From a bacterium D16-50 (GTDB lineage: Bacteria > Bacillota > Clostridia > Lachnospirales > Lachnospiraceae): a stretch of DNA of 64,000 nucleotides. Positions 46,044 to 54,463 of this stretch are shown here, one piece after another. Within the stretch, counting starts at the first letter, position 1; each line of letters opens with the position of its first letter. The notes under the pieces are model-generated. The model worked only from the letters and a program-made list of their open reading frames with translations, did not search any database and was not told where the DNA came from. The position numbers and the translations under genes were made by a program. The stretch is from contig RAZA01000008.1 in NCBI GenBank assembly GCA_003612485.1, forward strand, positions 110,345 through 174,344. The letters are read 5' to 3'.

Positions 46044-46952
46044 ATGATCGGTGCGGCTGTAGTTGAGGCTTTGGAAAGCTTTGTACCAAGAGAGAACATC
46101 CTTCTGCAGGAGCGGATGGCAGGCCATACTACCTTTCGGATAGGGGGCTGTGCCGATTGCTTCGTGCAGCTGGAGAACGAGACACAGCTCAAAGGGATAC
46201 AGAGATATCTCGGACTGGCGGAGATTCCGTATTTTGTGCTGGGAAACGGAAGCAATCTCCTTGTGAGCGACGACGGATTCAGGGGGGTTGTCCTGCAGAT
46301 AGGCAGAAGGATGAGCGGTATTTCCGTGGAGGGCCGCCGCATCATTGCGAAGGCGGGAGCCACCATGGCGCAGGCGGCCCATGCGGCCTGGGAGAACGGC
46401 CTTACGGGTCTGGAGTTCGCCGCAGGGATTCCGGGCACCGTAGGAGGGGGCGTGATCATGAACGCGGGAGCCTACGGCGGGGAAATGGCGCAGGTGGTGA
46501 CGCGGGTGAGCGTGGTCAACGGTCAGGGCGAGGTCATGGAGCTGGACAACGAAACCATGGAATTCGGCTACCGCACCAGCAGCATCAAGAATAAGCGTTT
46601 TGCAGTGACAGAGGTAGTCTTTAGTCTGGAGAGAGGGGACAAGGAGGCTATCGGGGCGAGGATGGAGGAGCTGGGGGCCAGACGCCGGGAGAAGCAGCCC
46701 TTGGAATATCCCAGCGCGGGCAGCACCTTCAAGCGCCCGGAAGGACATTTCGCCGGAAAGCTGATTATGGAAGCAGGCCTTGGGGGCTTCCAGATAGGCG
46801 GCGCGAGAGTGTCAAAGAAGCATTGCGGGTTCGTGGTGAACATGGGGGATGCCACGGCTGAGGATGTGAGAAAGGTGATTTCCGAAGTGCAGCGGCAGGT
46901 GAAGGAAATGTTCCATGTGGATCTGGAGCCGGAAGTGATTTTTTTGGGGTGA
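46044..46952 (+). CDS. murB: UDP-N-acetylenolpyruvoylglucosamine reductase
   Basis: This 302-residue FAD enzyme makes UDP-MurNAc for peptidoglycan. The N-terminal FAD block (TTFRIGG, LGNGSNLLVSD, AGIPGTVGGGVIMNAGAYGG) and the C-terminal SAGSTFKRPEG, with the catalytic serine, and the GGARVSKKHCGFVVN block mark the type IIb form, which lacks the extra loop of the E. coli enzyme. It ends on the overlapping start region of rapZ. Confidence 0.96.
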   Translation: MIGAAVVEALESFVPRENILLQERMAGHTTFRIGGCADCFVQLENETQLKGIQRYLGLAEIPYFVLGNGSNLLVSDDGFRGVVLQIGRRMSGISVEGRRIIAKAGATMAQAAHAAWENGLTGLEFAAGIPGTVGGGVIMNAGAYGGEMAQVVTRVSVVNGQGEVMELDNETMEFGYRTSSIKNKRFAVTEVVFSLERGDKEAIGARMEELGARRREKQPLEYPSAGSTFKRPEGHFAGKLIMEAGLGGFQIGGARVSKKHCGFVVNMGDATAEDVRKVISEVQRQVKEMFHVDLEPEVIFLG

Positions 46953-46957
46953 TGATT

Positions 46958-47848
46958 ATGAGATTTGTCGTGGTGACGGGGATGAGCGGGGGCGGCAAGA
47001 GCACGGCCCTGAAGATGTTGGAGGATGCCGGCTATTATTGCGTGGACAACCTTCCGGTGTCTCTGGTGGAGAAGTTTGTGGAGCTGGTCTCGGTGCCGGG
47101 CAGCGAGGTGGGCAAGGTGGCTCTGGGACTGGACGTGCGCACGGACCAGTCTTTTCAGGATGTCACCAGAGTGCTGGAAAAGCTGCGTGAGGCCGGATAT
47201 CAGTTTGAGATTCTGTTCATGGACGCTGAGGAGAACGTTCTGATCAAGCGTTATAAGGAGACCAGACGGATCCATCCTCTGGCCCAGCACGAGAGGGTGG
47301 AGGAAGGCGTCCGGAAGGAACGGAAGATATTGGAGGACATTCGCCGCAGTGCAGACTATGTCATCGACACCTCCAACGTGCTCACCAGAGAGCTGAAGGA
47401 AGAGCTTGACCGTATTTTTGTGGAGAATCAGGAGTATAATAGTCTCATGGTGACGGTTATGTCCTTCGGATTCAAGCACGGCATACCGGTGGATGCGGAT
47501 CTGGTGCTTGACGTGCGTTTTCTCCCCAATCCGTTTTACATTGACGAGCTGAAGCATAAGACGGGAAACGACAAGGAGGTTCAGGATTATGTGATGAGCT
47601 TTGGGGAGGCGGGGCAGTTCATGGAGAAGCTGACGGACATGCTGCAGTTTCTGATACCGAACTACGTGAAGGAAGGAAAATACCGTCTTGTGGTCGCCAT
47701 CGGCTGCACGGGCGGAAAGCATAGGAGCGTGACCCTTGCCAACGAGCTGTATAGGAGAATGAAGGACAAGGGGAAATACGGACTGAAATTATATCATAGA
47801 GATGTGGTTTTTCAGAGCGCAATAGATACCGGGGCAGCCAATTCCTGA
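46958..47848 (+). CDS. rapZ: RNase adapter / nucleotide-binding protein RapZ (YvcJ)
   Basis: This 296-residue protein has Walker A at the N-terminus (TGMSGGGKST) and the C-terminal GCTGGKHRSVTLANEL block that is diagnostic of the family. In E. coli RapZ binds a small RNA and glucosamine-6-phosphate to set GlmS level; in Bacillus YvcJ is a GTP/ATP-binding protein with less clear function. The ATG at 46958 follows GGGGTGAT; the upstream ATG and GTG overlap murB. It precedes whiA, as in Bacillus, but the yvcK gene normally between them is missing. Confidence 0.94.
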   Translation: MRFVVVTGMSGGGKSTALKMLEDAGYYCVDNLPVSLVEKFVELVSVPGSEVGKVALGLDVRTDQSFQDVTRVLEKLREAGYQFEILFMDAEENVLIKRYKETRRIHPLAQHERVEEGVRKERKILEDIRRSADYVIDTSNVLTRELKEELDRIFVENQEYNSLMVTVMSFGFKHGIPVDADLVLDVRFLPNPFYIDELKHKTGNDKEVQDYVMSFGEAGQFMEKLTDMLQFLIPNYVKEGKYRLVVAIGCTGGKHRSVTLANELYRRMKDKGKYGLKLYHRDVVFQSAIDTGAANS

Positions 47849-47965
47849 TTTGGCAAAGAGGCGGCAGCAAGAGCTCTGGCGGACGCCTCCCTCAGGGAAG
47901 GGCCTTCTGACGCAGGAGGCATTCCGCGGCTGCCGGGGCAGCGGCTCTGTGGAAGGATGATAAAT

Positions 47966-48841
47966 ATGTCGTTTTCAAGCGAAGTCAAGAAGGAGCTGGC
48001 AAAGCGCGTCAGTCCGGCAAGACATTGCCAGATAGCCGAGCTTGCCGCGCTCATGAACTTCTGCGGACAGTACGGAAAGGACGGCGACGGAGGCTTTGCC
48101 ATAGGATTTCAGACCGAAAATGAAGCCGTTGTGAGAAAAGGCTTTACATTATTGAAAAAAACGTTTAATATAGAAACGGATATTGCATTGGATGAGCAGG
48201 AAATTTATGATATACTGCATAAGCTGGGAGATTTGGATGAGCCGGTGAGTCCTCTTCTGATTAAGAGTTCCTGTTGCCAAAGAGCCTTTCTCAGGGGGGC
48301 TTTTTTGAGTATCGGTTCCATGAGCGATCCTGCAAAAGGGTATCATCTGGAATTTGACTGCAGCAGTCCTGCCAAGGCGGAGCAGCTGCAGGAGCTTATG
48401 AGGGGCTTCGGTATTGAATCCAAGATTGTTCTCCGAAAAAAGTATTATGTGGTTTACCTCAAGGAGGGAACCGGTATCGTAGATTTGCTGAACGTCTGTG
48501 AGGCACCCGTGTCGCTGATGAATCTGGAGAACCTCCGTATTCTGAAGGAAATGCGCAACTTTGTAAACAGACGTGTGAATTGCGAGACAGCGAATATCGC
48601 CAAGACCATCAATGCTGCCGCAAGGCAGGTGGAGGACATCGAATATGTCCGCAGGCATTACGGTTTTGAGAATCTGCCCAAGGCATTGCGCGAGATGGCA
48701 GAGGCCCGTCTGGAGAATCCGGATATGCCCTTGAAGGAGCTGGGGGAGCTTTTCGAGCCGCCCATAGGAAAGTCCGGAGTAAACCATAGATTGCGTAAGC
48801 TGAATGAGCTTGCGGATAAAATTAGGTTGGAGGCAACATAA
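47966..48841 (+). CDS. whiA: WhiA-family DNA-binding protein
   Basis: This 291-residue protein starts MSFSSEVKKELAK. The N-terminal half resembles LAGLIDADG homing endonucleases (SCCQRAFLRGAFLSIGSM, YHLEFDCSS) but has lost catalytic acids, as is usual for WhiA. The C-terminal helix-turn-helix is PLKELGELFEPPIGKSGVNHRLRKL. In Bacillus it binds DNA and affects division and chromosome segregation. The ATG at 47966 is preferred to the one at 47957, which sits in the ribosome site GGAAGGATG. Confidence 0.95.
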   Translation: MSFSSEVKKELAKRVSPARHCQIAELAALMNFCGQYGKDGDGGFAIGFQTENEAVVRKGFTLLKKTFNIETDIALDEQEIYDILHKLGDLDEPVSPLLIKSSCCQRAFLRGAFLSIGSMSDPAKGYHLEFDCSSPAKAEQLQELMRGFGIESKIVLRKKYYVVYLKEGTGIVDLLNVCEAPVSLMNLENLRILKEMRNFVNRRVNCETANIAKTINAAARQVEDIEYVRRHYGFENLPKALREMAEARLENPDMPLKELGELFEPPIGKSGVNHRLRKLNELADKIRLEAT

Positions 48842-48860
48842 GTGCAAGGAGGAAAAGGTT

Positions 48861-49121
48861 ATGAAAAAGAGTAGTATCCACGTCAATCTGGGGAATGAAC
48901 TGAAGGCGAGGCACATTGCTCTGCTGGTTCAGGAGGCCAGCAAGTACGAGAGTTCAATCTACATCCAGATCGGCGCAAGGAAGGTGAACGCCAAGAGCAT
49001 CATGGGCATGATGACTCTGGGGCTGGACATCGGAGAGGAGCTGGAGGTCACGGCTGACGGTGATGACGAAGAGGCCGCAGTGGATGGTATCGAAAGGTTT
49101 ATGAACGGCAGATTGGCATAG
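48861..49121 (+). CDS. crh: Crh-like HPr paralogue with Lys at position 15
   Basis: This 86-residue protein has the HPr fold and length. The usual GLHARPA block reads ELKARHIA, so the phosphocarrier His15 is Lys15 while Arg17 is kept. Ser46, the HprK target, is present in NAKSIMGMM. It therefore cannot pass phosphate in the PTS but can be phosphorylated by HprK, as with Bacillus Crh, which has Gln15. Its place after whiA is also that of crh. AAGGAGG precedes the ATG. Its probable role is as a CcpA co-regulator or metabolic signal protein. Confidence 0.92.
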   Translation: MKKSSIHVNLGNELKARHIALLVQEASKYESSIYIQIGARKVNAKSIMGMMTLGLDIGEELEVTADGDDEEAAVDGIERFMNGRLA

Positions 49122-49125
49122 CGTG

Positions 49126-50022
49126 ATGGAAAAGAAATTACTTTTTGTATATAATCCCAGATCCGGCAGGGCATTGATCAGGAATAAGCTGGCGGATATA
49201 TTGGATATTTTTGCAGGAGCGGGATACGAGATCACCATCGTGCCCACAAGGGGCCATGACAACGCCAGAAAAGTGGTTGCAGGGCGCTCGGCAGGATACG
49301 ATCTGGTGGTGTGCAGCGGAGGCGACGGCACGCTGGACGAGATCGTTACGGGGATGATACAGAGCGGCTTCTGCACCCCCATTGGCTATATTCCCGCAGG
49401 GAGCACCAACGATTTCGGGAAGAGCCTATCCATACCGAAAAACATGCGGCAGGCGGCGGAGAACATCGTTCAGGGAAAGGCCTTTGCCTGCGACTACGGG
49501 CGGTTTAATGAGGATGTATTCGTATACATTGCGGCTTTCGGACTGTTTACGGACGTGTCTTATGAGACGGGGCAGGAGATCAAGAATGTGCTGGGGCATA
49601 TGGCATATCTGCTGGAAGGCATGAAGAGGCTGTCATCTATACGAACCTTCCACATGAAGGTGCGCTGGGAGGGCAGGGAGATAGAGGAAGATTTTATCTT
49701 CGGCATGATAACCAATTCCATTTCGGTGGGCGGCTTCAAGAACATCACGGGCAAGAACGTGAAGCTGGACGACGGGGTGTTTGAGGTGACGCTGATCAAG
49801 AATCCCAGAAATCCCGTGGAGCTGAGCAATATCATGCTGTCCCTGATAAATAGGAATATTGACTCGGACACCATGTACTGTTTCCGCACGGCGCAGCTGG
49901 AGCTGGAGTCAGAGGAGCCGGTGGCCTGGACTCTGGACGGGGAGAACGGCGGACAGCATACGAAAGTGGAAATAAAAAACGTCTGCAGAGGAATCGAAAT
50001 TATTTCCCGGAGGCATCCATAG
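49126..50022 (+). CDS. Diacylglycerol kinase-like lipid kinase (YegS/DgkB family)
   Basis: This 298-residue protein has FVYNPRSGR at the N-terminus and the nucleotide-binding SGGDGTLDEI (GGDGT at residues 65-69), followed by GYIPAGSTNDFGKSL. This is the DAGK catalytic fold shared by lipid kinases of the YegS, DgkB and BmrU groups. It probably phosphorylates diacylglycerol or a similar lipid at the membrane surface. No strong ribosome site is seen, and the gene starts four bases after the crh-like stop, so translation is probably coupled. Confidence 0.9.
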   Translation: MEKKLLFVYNPRSGRALIRNKLADILDIFAGAGYEITIVPTRGHDNARKVVAGRSAGYDLVVCSGGDGTLDEIVTGMIQSGFCTPIGYIPAGSTNDFGKSLSIPKNMRQAAENIVQGKAFACDYGRFNEDVFVYIAAFGLFTDVSYETGQEIKNVLGHMAYLLEGMKRLSSIRTFHMKVRWEGREIEEDFIFGMITNSISVGGFKNITGKNVKLDDGVFEVTLIKNPRNPVELSNIMLSLINRNIDSDTMYCFRTAQLELESEEPVAWTLDGENGGQHTKVEIKNVCRGIEIISRRHP

Positions 50023-50068
50023 AGGGCGTCCGGGGATTAATGCAAATAGAAAACGGAGGTAAGGTAAT

Positions 50069-50932
50069 ATGTTAGTTTCAGCAACAGAGATGTTGAAAAA
50101 GGCAAAGGCAGGTCATTACGCGGTAGGACAGTTCAATATCAATAATCTGGAGTGGACCAAGGCTATCCTGCTGACTGCAAAGGAGTGCAAGTCTCCCGTG
50201 ATTCTGGGTGTGTCCGAAGGCGCCGGCAAGTACATGGGCGGCTATCACGCGGTAGTGGGCATGGTGAACGGCCTTCTGAAGGATCTGGACATCGATGTTC
50301 CCGTAGCCATCCATCTGGATCATGGCTCCTATGAGCACTGCTACAAGTGTATCGAGGCAGGCTTCTCGTCCATCATGTTCGACGGCTCCCATTATCCCAT
50401 CGAGGAGAACGTTGCCAAGACCACCGAGCTGGTTGCGGCCGCACATGGCAAGGGCATTTCCATCGAGGCAGAGGTGGGTTCCATCGGCGGAGAAGAAGAT
50501 GGAGTTGTAGGCATGGGCGAGTGCGCCGATCCCAAGGAGTGCAAGGCCATCGCTGATCTGGGCGTAGACTTTCTGGCGGCAGGCATCGGAAACATCCATG
50601 GCAAGTATCCCGAGAACTGGAAGGGCCTGAGCTTTGAGACTCTGGATGCAGTACAGCAGCTTACGGGAGAGATGCCTCTGGTGCTTCACGGCGGCACGGG
50701 CATTCCGGCGGACATGATCAAAAAGGCAATTTCTCTGGGCGTGGCAAAGATCAATGTGAATACCGAGTGCCAGCTGGCATTTGCCGCAGCTACCCGCAAG
50801 TACATCGAGGCAGGCAAGGATCAAGAGGGCAAGGGCTTTGATCCCCGCAAGCTTCTGGCTCCCGGAACCCAGGCCATCAAGGATACCGTGAAGGAGAAGA
50901 TGGAGCTGTTCGGATCCGTGGGAAAGGCATAA
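50069..50932 (+). CDS. fba: Class II fructose-1,6-bisphosphate aldolase
   Basis: This 287-residue zinc enzyme splits fructose-1,6-bisphosphate into two triose phosphates. D84 and H85 in IHLDHGS, the second zinc ligand set in the EAEVGSIGG region, and the phosphate loop LHGGTGI with KINVNTE are all in place. The short length and lack of the C-terminal extension match the FbaA/GatY type. ACGGAGGTAAGG precedes the ATG. Its position after the HprK/Crh cluster fits central carbon metabolism; fructose-1,6-bisphosphate is itself the activator of HprK. Confidence 0.95.
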   Translation: MLVSATEMLKKAKAGHYAVGQFNINNLEWTKAILLTAKECKSPVILGVSEGAGKYMGGYHAVVGMVNGLLKDLDIDVPVAIHLDHGSYEHCYKCIEAGFSSIMFDGSHYPIEENVAKTTELVAAAHGKGISIEAEVGSIGGEEDGVVGMGECADPKECKAIADLGVDFLAAGIGNIHGKYPENWKGLSFETLDAVQQLTGEMPLVLHGGTGIPADMIKKAISLGVAKINVNTECQLAFAAATRKYIEAGKDQEGKGFDPRKLLAPGTQAIKDTVKEKMELFGSVGKA

Positions 50933-51006
50933 AACCCAAAAGAGACGGCGCTGGGACGAACCAATAGAGCTGAGACATGGGTCTAAGCGCAAAAAAGAAT
51001 ATGGAA

Positions 51007-51108
51007 GGGGCTGTTGCATATAGACATAGAAGCGCAGGATATGCGGATATTATCCTATGGAAATACCGTATCTTGTGTGGGAAGTTCTTAATGCCACAGC
51101 CCTTTTTG
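51007..51108. repeat. Palindromic intergenic repeat, copy 2
   Basis: GGGGCTGTTGCAT near 51007-51019 can pair with ATGCCACAGCCC near 51091-51102 apart from one mismatch, and an inner stem uses GATATGCGG and CCGTATC. Outer arms and overall size match copy 1 near 40,509. The gap 50,933-51,411 also holds a terminator at 51,212 and otherwise no gene. Confidence 0.7.
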
Positions 51109-51211
51109 GTTTGGATCAGCCCAGCTGTATGCACCGTCCCCATGGCGCTGTGTTTTTGGCAGTATGATGGCTCTTGTTAAATCCCGGAAAATATCCCTGA
51201 AAAGGGAGGAT

Positions 51212-51240
51212 GCCAAGGAACCGAAGTCCCTTGGCTTTTA
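51212..51240 (+). terminator. Terminator downstream of the aldolase gene
   Basis: GCCAAGG (51212-51218) pairs with CCTTGGC (51229-51235) around ten bases, followed by TTTTATT. Confidence 0.75.
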
Positions 51241-51411
51241 TTATGAAAAAGTTATTTAAAAAGCAATAAACTGTGGCTGACGTCTCTGTTTTGTTGCTTC
51301 GTTGTTATGATATTAGTATATAAGAAAGAAATGTCTAAACCATGATGATTAATTTAAGATTGCTTGAATGGTTTGTAAACAAAATATGAATGGAAAACCA
51401 CGGAACCACCA

Positions 51412-51642
51412 TCATTCAGGCAGCTTCTCCGGCTCCGGATATTCTGCGCCGAAGGTGTCCACCGTGACGGTCTCCATGACCTGAGGCTCAAGGGGCCTAT
51501 CGCTGAAGTCTGTGGGGGTTTCAGCGATCTTGTTCACCACATCCATGCCCTCGATGACCTTGCCGAAGGCGGCATAGCTGCCGTCCAAGTGAGGGGAATT
51601 CTTATGCATGACAAAGAAGTATGGAGCCGGAAAGCCGCATAT
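51412..51642 (-). pseudogene. C-terminal fragment of a cyclophilin-type peptidyl-prolyl isomerase
   Basis: Reading on the minus strand, an open frame after a TAA gives [20 protein letters not shown], then [18 protein letters not shown] and a tail ending PEPEKLPE. This is the last third of a cyclophilin, the enzyme class that isomerises Xaa-Pro bonds. The N-terminal two thirds, including the active-site FHR region, are missing; the homology stops near 51,640. The breakpoint coincides with the change to AT-rich mobile DNA, so the gene was probably cut by insertion or deletion at the island border. Confidence 0.75.
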
Positions 51643-51763
51643 TTACTGGATATTTTATCACTTTTAGAGTTTGTTGACAACAAATTGACAACAATTTTTG
51701 TTTTGAAGAGCACCGAATAATACTGAATAATACTTTTATGTAGCAACATATGAGTTTGCAGGA

Positions 51764-51793
51764 AGAGACATCTCAATAATCGGATGTCTTTTT
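51764..51793 (+). terminator. Terminator-like hairpin at the island's left part
   Basis: GACATC (51767-51772) pairs with GATGTC (51783-51788) and the stem extends by A–T pairs into TTTTTG. It sits before the parA remnant. The repeated TTGACAACAA near 51,673-51,695 is the only other notable sequence in this 190-base gap. Confidence 0.5.
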
Positions 51794-51836
51794 GTTTGGG
51801 GAAATGTTCAAAAAAATTATAGCATGGAATAAAACC

Positions 51837-52224
51837 ATGTGTAAAATCATTGCAATCGCAAATCAGAAGGGTGGCGTCGGCAAGACTACTACGACAAGTA
51901 ATTTGGGTACTGGCAAAGCAGGGGAAGAGAGTCCTGCTGGTTGATGCGGATGCGCAGGGTAGTCTTACTGCCAGTCTGGGTTTTACAGAGCCGGACAAGT
52001 TGGAAGAAACGCTTGCTACGGTAATGACAAATATCATCAATGATGAAGAAATGGAAGCGGATTATGGCATCTTAAAGCATGAGGAGGGAATTGACCTTAT
52101 GCCGGGAAATATCGAGTTATCCGGTCTGGAAGTTTCCCTCGTGAATGTCATGAGCAGGGAACTTGTATTGCGCACATACATAGAATAGGTCAGGAACTTG
52201 TATGATTATATTTTAATTGACTGT
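51837..52224 (+). pseudogene. parA: parA 5' part (partition ATPase), frameshifted and split
   Basis: The start ATG at 51837 gives MCKIIAIANQKGGVGKTTTT, an ideal ParA/Soj deviant Walker A. About 25 codons in, near 51,909, the frame is lost: the next part (LAKQGKRVLLVDADAQGSLT and onward) lies in the +1 frame. The text continues to YDYILIDC, where it is cut within the Cys codon at 52,222-52,224. The rest of the gene is at 60,205-60,600. ParA moves plasmid or ICE DNA; here it is doubly broken. Confidence 0.88.
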
Positions 52225-52249
52225 TTATGTGGATAACCACATAAGGTAT

Positions 52250-52281
52250 CTAATGCGGAGTTAAATATTATGCAGAGTAAC
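52250..52281 (+). repeat. Left terminal inverted repeat of the outer RIT element
   Basis: It begins TAATGCGGAG at 52251 and contains a second similar unit, TATGCAGAG, about 20 bases on. It matches the complement of 60173-60205. Confidence 0.85.
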
Positions 52282-52382
52282 TATCTGCAATCATTAATAA
52301 AACCTATGATTTTCTTTCTGTTTACTCAGCATAATATTCCATATAGAATACCTCTTACAAATCACAGAAAGGGGGTTCCTAT

Positions 52383-53609
52383 ATGGAGCAACACGAGGTA
52401 ACTATTGAAGAATTAGTAAATGGGCTGATGGATCACCTTAAGCTCATTGGCTACAAAGAAAGTACCCGGGAAAGATACTTGGCTTATTATAAAGTCTTTA
52501 TCAAGTACTGCAGAAAGAAGGAGATTGATTATTTTTCACTTGATCTTGGAAAACAGTTTCTGTTAGAACATCACAAGCATAAGTGGGTTGATTTTGAAAA
52601 TCTGACAATGGCTGAGAATTATCTCCAGCGTCACATATGGATGTTGTACGAATTTCAATTGTACGGTGAAATCCGCCAGAAAAAACGACTTTCAAAAGAC
52701 ATGAGACTTGAATATTTTGAGGGTGTTTTAGATGGCTACATTGCACATGAAACAGAAAGAGGACTTAAGGATACAACCTTAAAGGGCAAGGAATTTTCTG
52801 CGAGAAAAGTATTTAAGTATTTCGAAAGCATCGGGATAAAAAATACCAGCGACATACGGTCCGAGCATGCATATGGATTTTTGGCAAGCAGATCCTACTA
52901 CTCTATAACGACAAAAGAGGCTTATCAGTATTTGCTTAGGAGCCTTCTCGCTTATATGAGCCAAAAGGAACTGTGCAGTAAGGATTTAGCTCAGATGTTT
53001 CCGGTTATTTCAATTCACACCAAGAATTCATATCCTTCGTATTTCACGCCGGAATGTATAACAAAACTGCTTCAAAGCATCAATACCGAAACGTTGTATG
53101 GGAAAAGAGATTACCTGATTCTCCTCTTGGCAGCAACCCTTGGAATGAGGTGTATCGATATATGCCGGCTTACTCTGGATGACATTGATTGGAAAAGGAA
53201 AACTATTGGTTTTGTGCAGTCTAAAACCGGTGAATATGTTTCATTACCCATTAGTGATGAATTGCTTATGGCTCTTATCGATTATATAAAAAACGCACGT
53301 CCCGAATGTGATTATAGAGAAGTATTGGTCAGCAACCGGGCGCCTGTGAAACCCTTTGAACACAGAAATTTCCATGAAATGCTGTAAAAATATTTTAAGC
53401 GTGCAGAAATTACTTTTAAAGAGGACCAGAAGCATGGGATGCATTCCATGCGTTCTTCTTTAGCAAGCAACATGCTTAGAAGTGAGGTCCCTATTCCTGT
53501 GATCTCAAATGTATTAGGGCATAAATATACAGATACGACAGGTATATATATCAAAATCGATTTAGAAGGATTAAGAAAAGTCGCATTGGAGGTGCCGAGG
53601 TATGAGTGA
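52383..53609 (+). pseudogene. Outer RIT recombinase 1, nonsense mutation
   Basis: The frame opens MEQHEVTIEELVNGLM and runs to a TAA at 53385-53387. The same frame then continues without break as KYFKRAEITFKEDQKHGMHS and on to the 53,609 stop, containing the HSMR box and LGHKYTDTTGIYI with the tyrosine. A catalytic arginine lies in GMRCIDICRL before the stop. One substitution has thus removed the histidine–arginine box and nucleophile. The true end overlaps recombinase 2 by eight bases, as in intact RIT trios. The truncated 334-residue product should be inactive. Confidence 0.85.
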
Positions 53610-54374
53610 AAAAGAGATGGCTGGATTCGATGGTTTATATGGAGATACGTGTATCGCCTTTATAGAATACAGACGAAGCCTTGGATATAAATACGAGGGA
53701 AGAATCGTCCGTGCAATCAGGGAATTGAACCGATATCTGAATGAGCATGCCGCAGATGACACTATAAATCTGACAAAAGAATTGGTTCTTGGATTTGCTG
53801 CTAAGAGAGAAGGTGAACAGCCTATGACTCAAATGCGTAGAGAAGCACTGATAAGGCAGCTTGCAACATATCTGAACAGCATTGGTGTTCCTGCATATGT
53901 TCTTCCGGAACATCAGCATGAAAGGTGTTCATTTGTTCCATATATTTTCACAAGGGAACAGATTTGCAGTCTGTTAAAGGCGGCAGACAGCCTTCCGTAT
54001 GCTTATCGTTCGCCTAATATGTACAATGTTTACCCTTTCCTCATCAGACTGCTCTATTGCTGCGGTTTGAGAATATCTGAGGCCTTATCCCTGAAGATAT
54101 CTGATATAGATTTTACAGATAAAGTGATTACGATAAGACAATCAAAATACAATAACACACGTTTAGTGCCTATGTCGGAGTCCCTGTTCGCATGCTTAAG
54201 GAACTATATGAACGCGGTCAGATACTCGGAAAATGATACCGGTCTTCTATTCAGAAACCGATGGGGTAAGGCTTACCGGCCGAACTCTATACTTCAGAAG
54301 TATAAGAAGCTGCTTGAAGAAGCCGGTATTCCATGTACGGCAAGCGGAAAGCTTCCCCGTCTGCACGACTTAAG
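53602..54374 (+). pseudogene. Outer RIT recombinase 2, 5' part
   Basis: This part starts MSEKEMAGFDGLYGDTC and includes an N-terminal SAM-like domain and the first catalytic arginine in CGLRISEALSLKISDID. At RLHDL, inside the HxxR box, the gene is cut by the inner RIT element at CTTAAG (54369-54374). The frame happens to stay open to 54,465 through the inserted repeat. The remainder is at 58,878-59,097, where LRHTFAVHAL continues. Deleting the insert and one CTTAAG restores a continuous reading frame. Confidence 0.88.
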
Positions 54375-54462
54375 TTATCCAAACTTAAATAAAATCCAAA
54401 CCTTTCAGAAAAAATATGTAAACTGCAACAAATACTGTCTGAAAAGGTTTGGATATTATTTT
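54375..54462 (+). repeat. Left inverted repeat of the inner RIT element
   Basis: It is identical, base for base, to the complement of 58764-58851. It holds two direct ATCCAAAC units near its outer end and an imperfect internal hairpin (AAACCTTTCAG with CTGAAAAGGTTT). Confidence 0.95.
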
Positions 54463-54463
54463 T

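Noticed and set aside
51673..51700. Repeated TTGACAACAA as a tandem promoter
   Set aside because: No -10 box lies at proper distance on either copy; it is probably part of the degraded element end.
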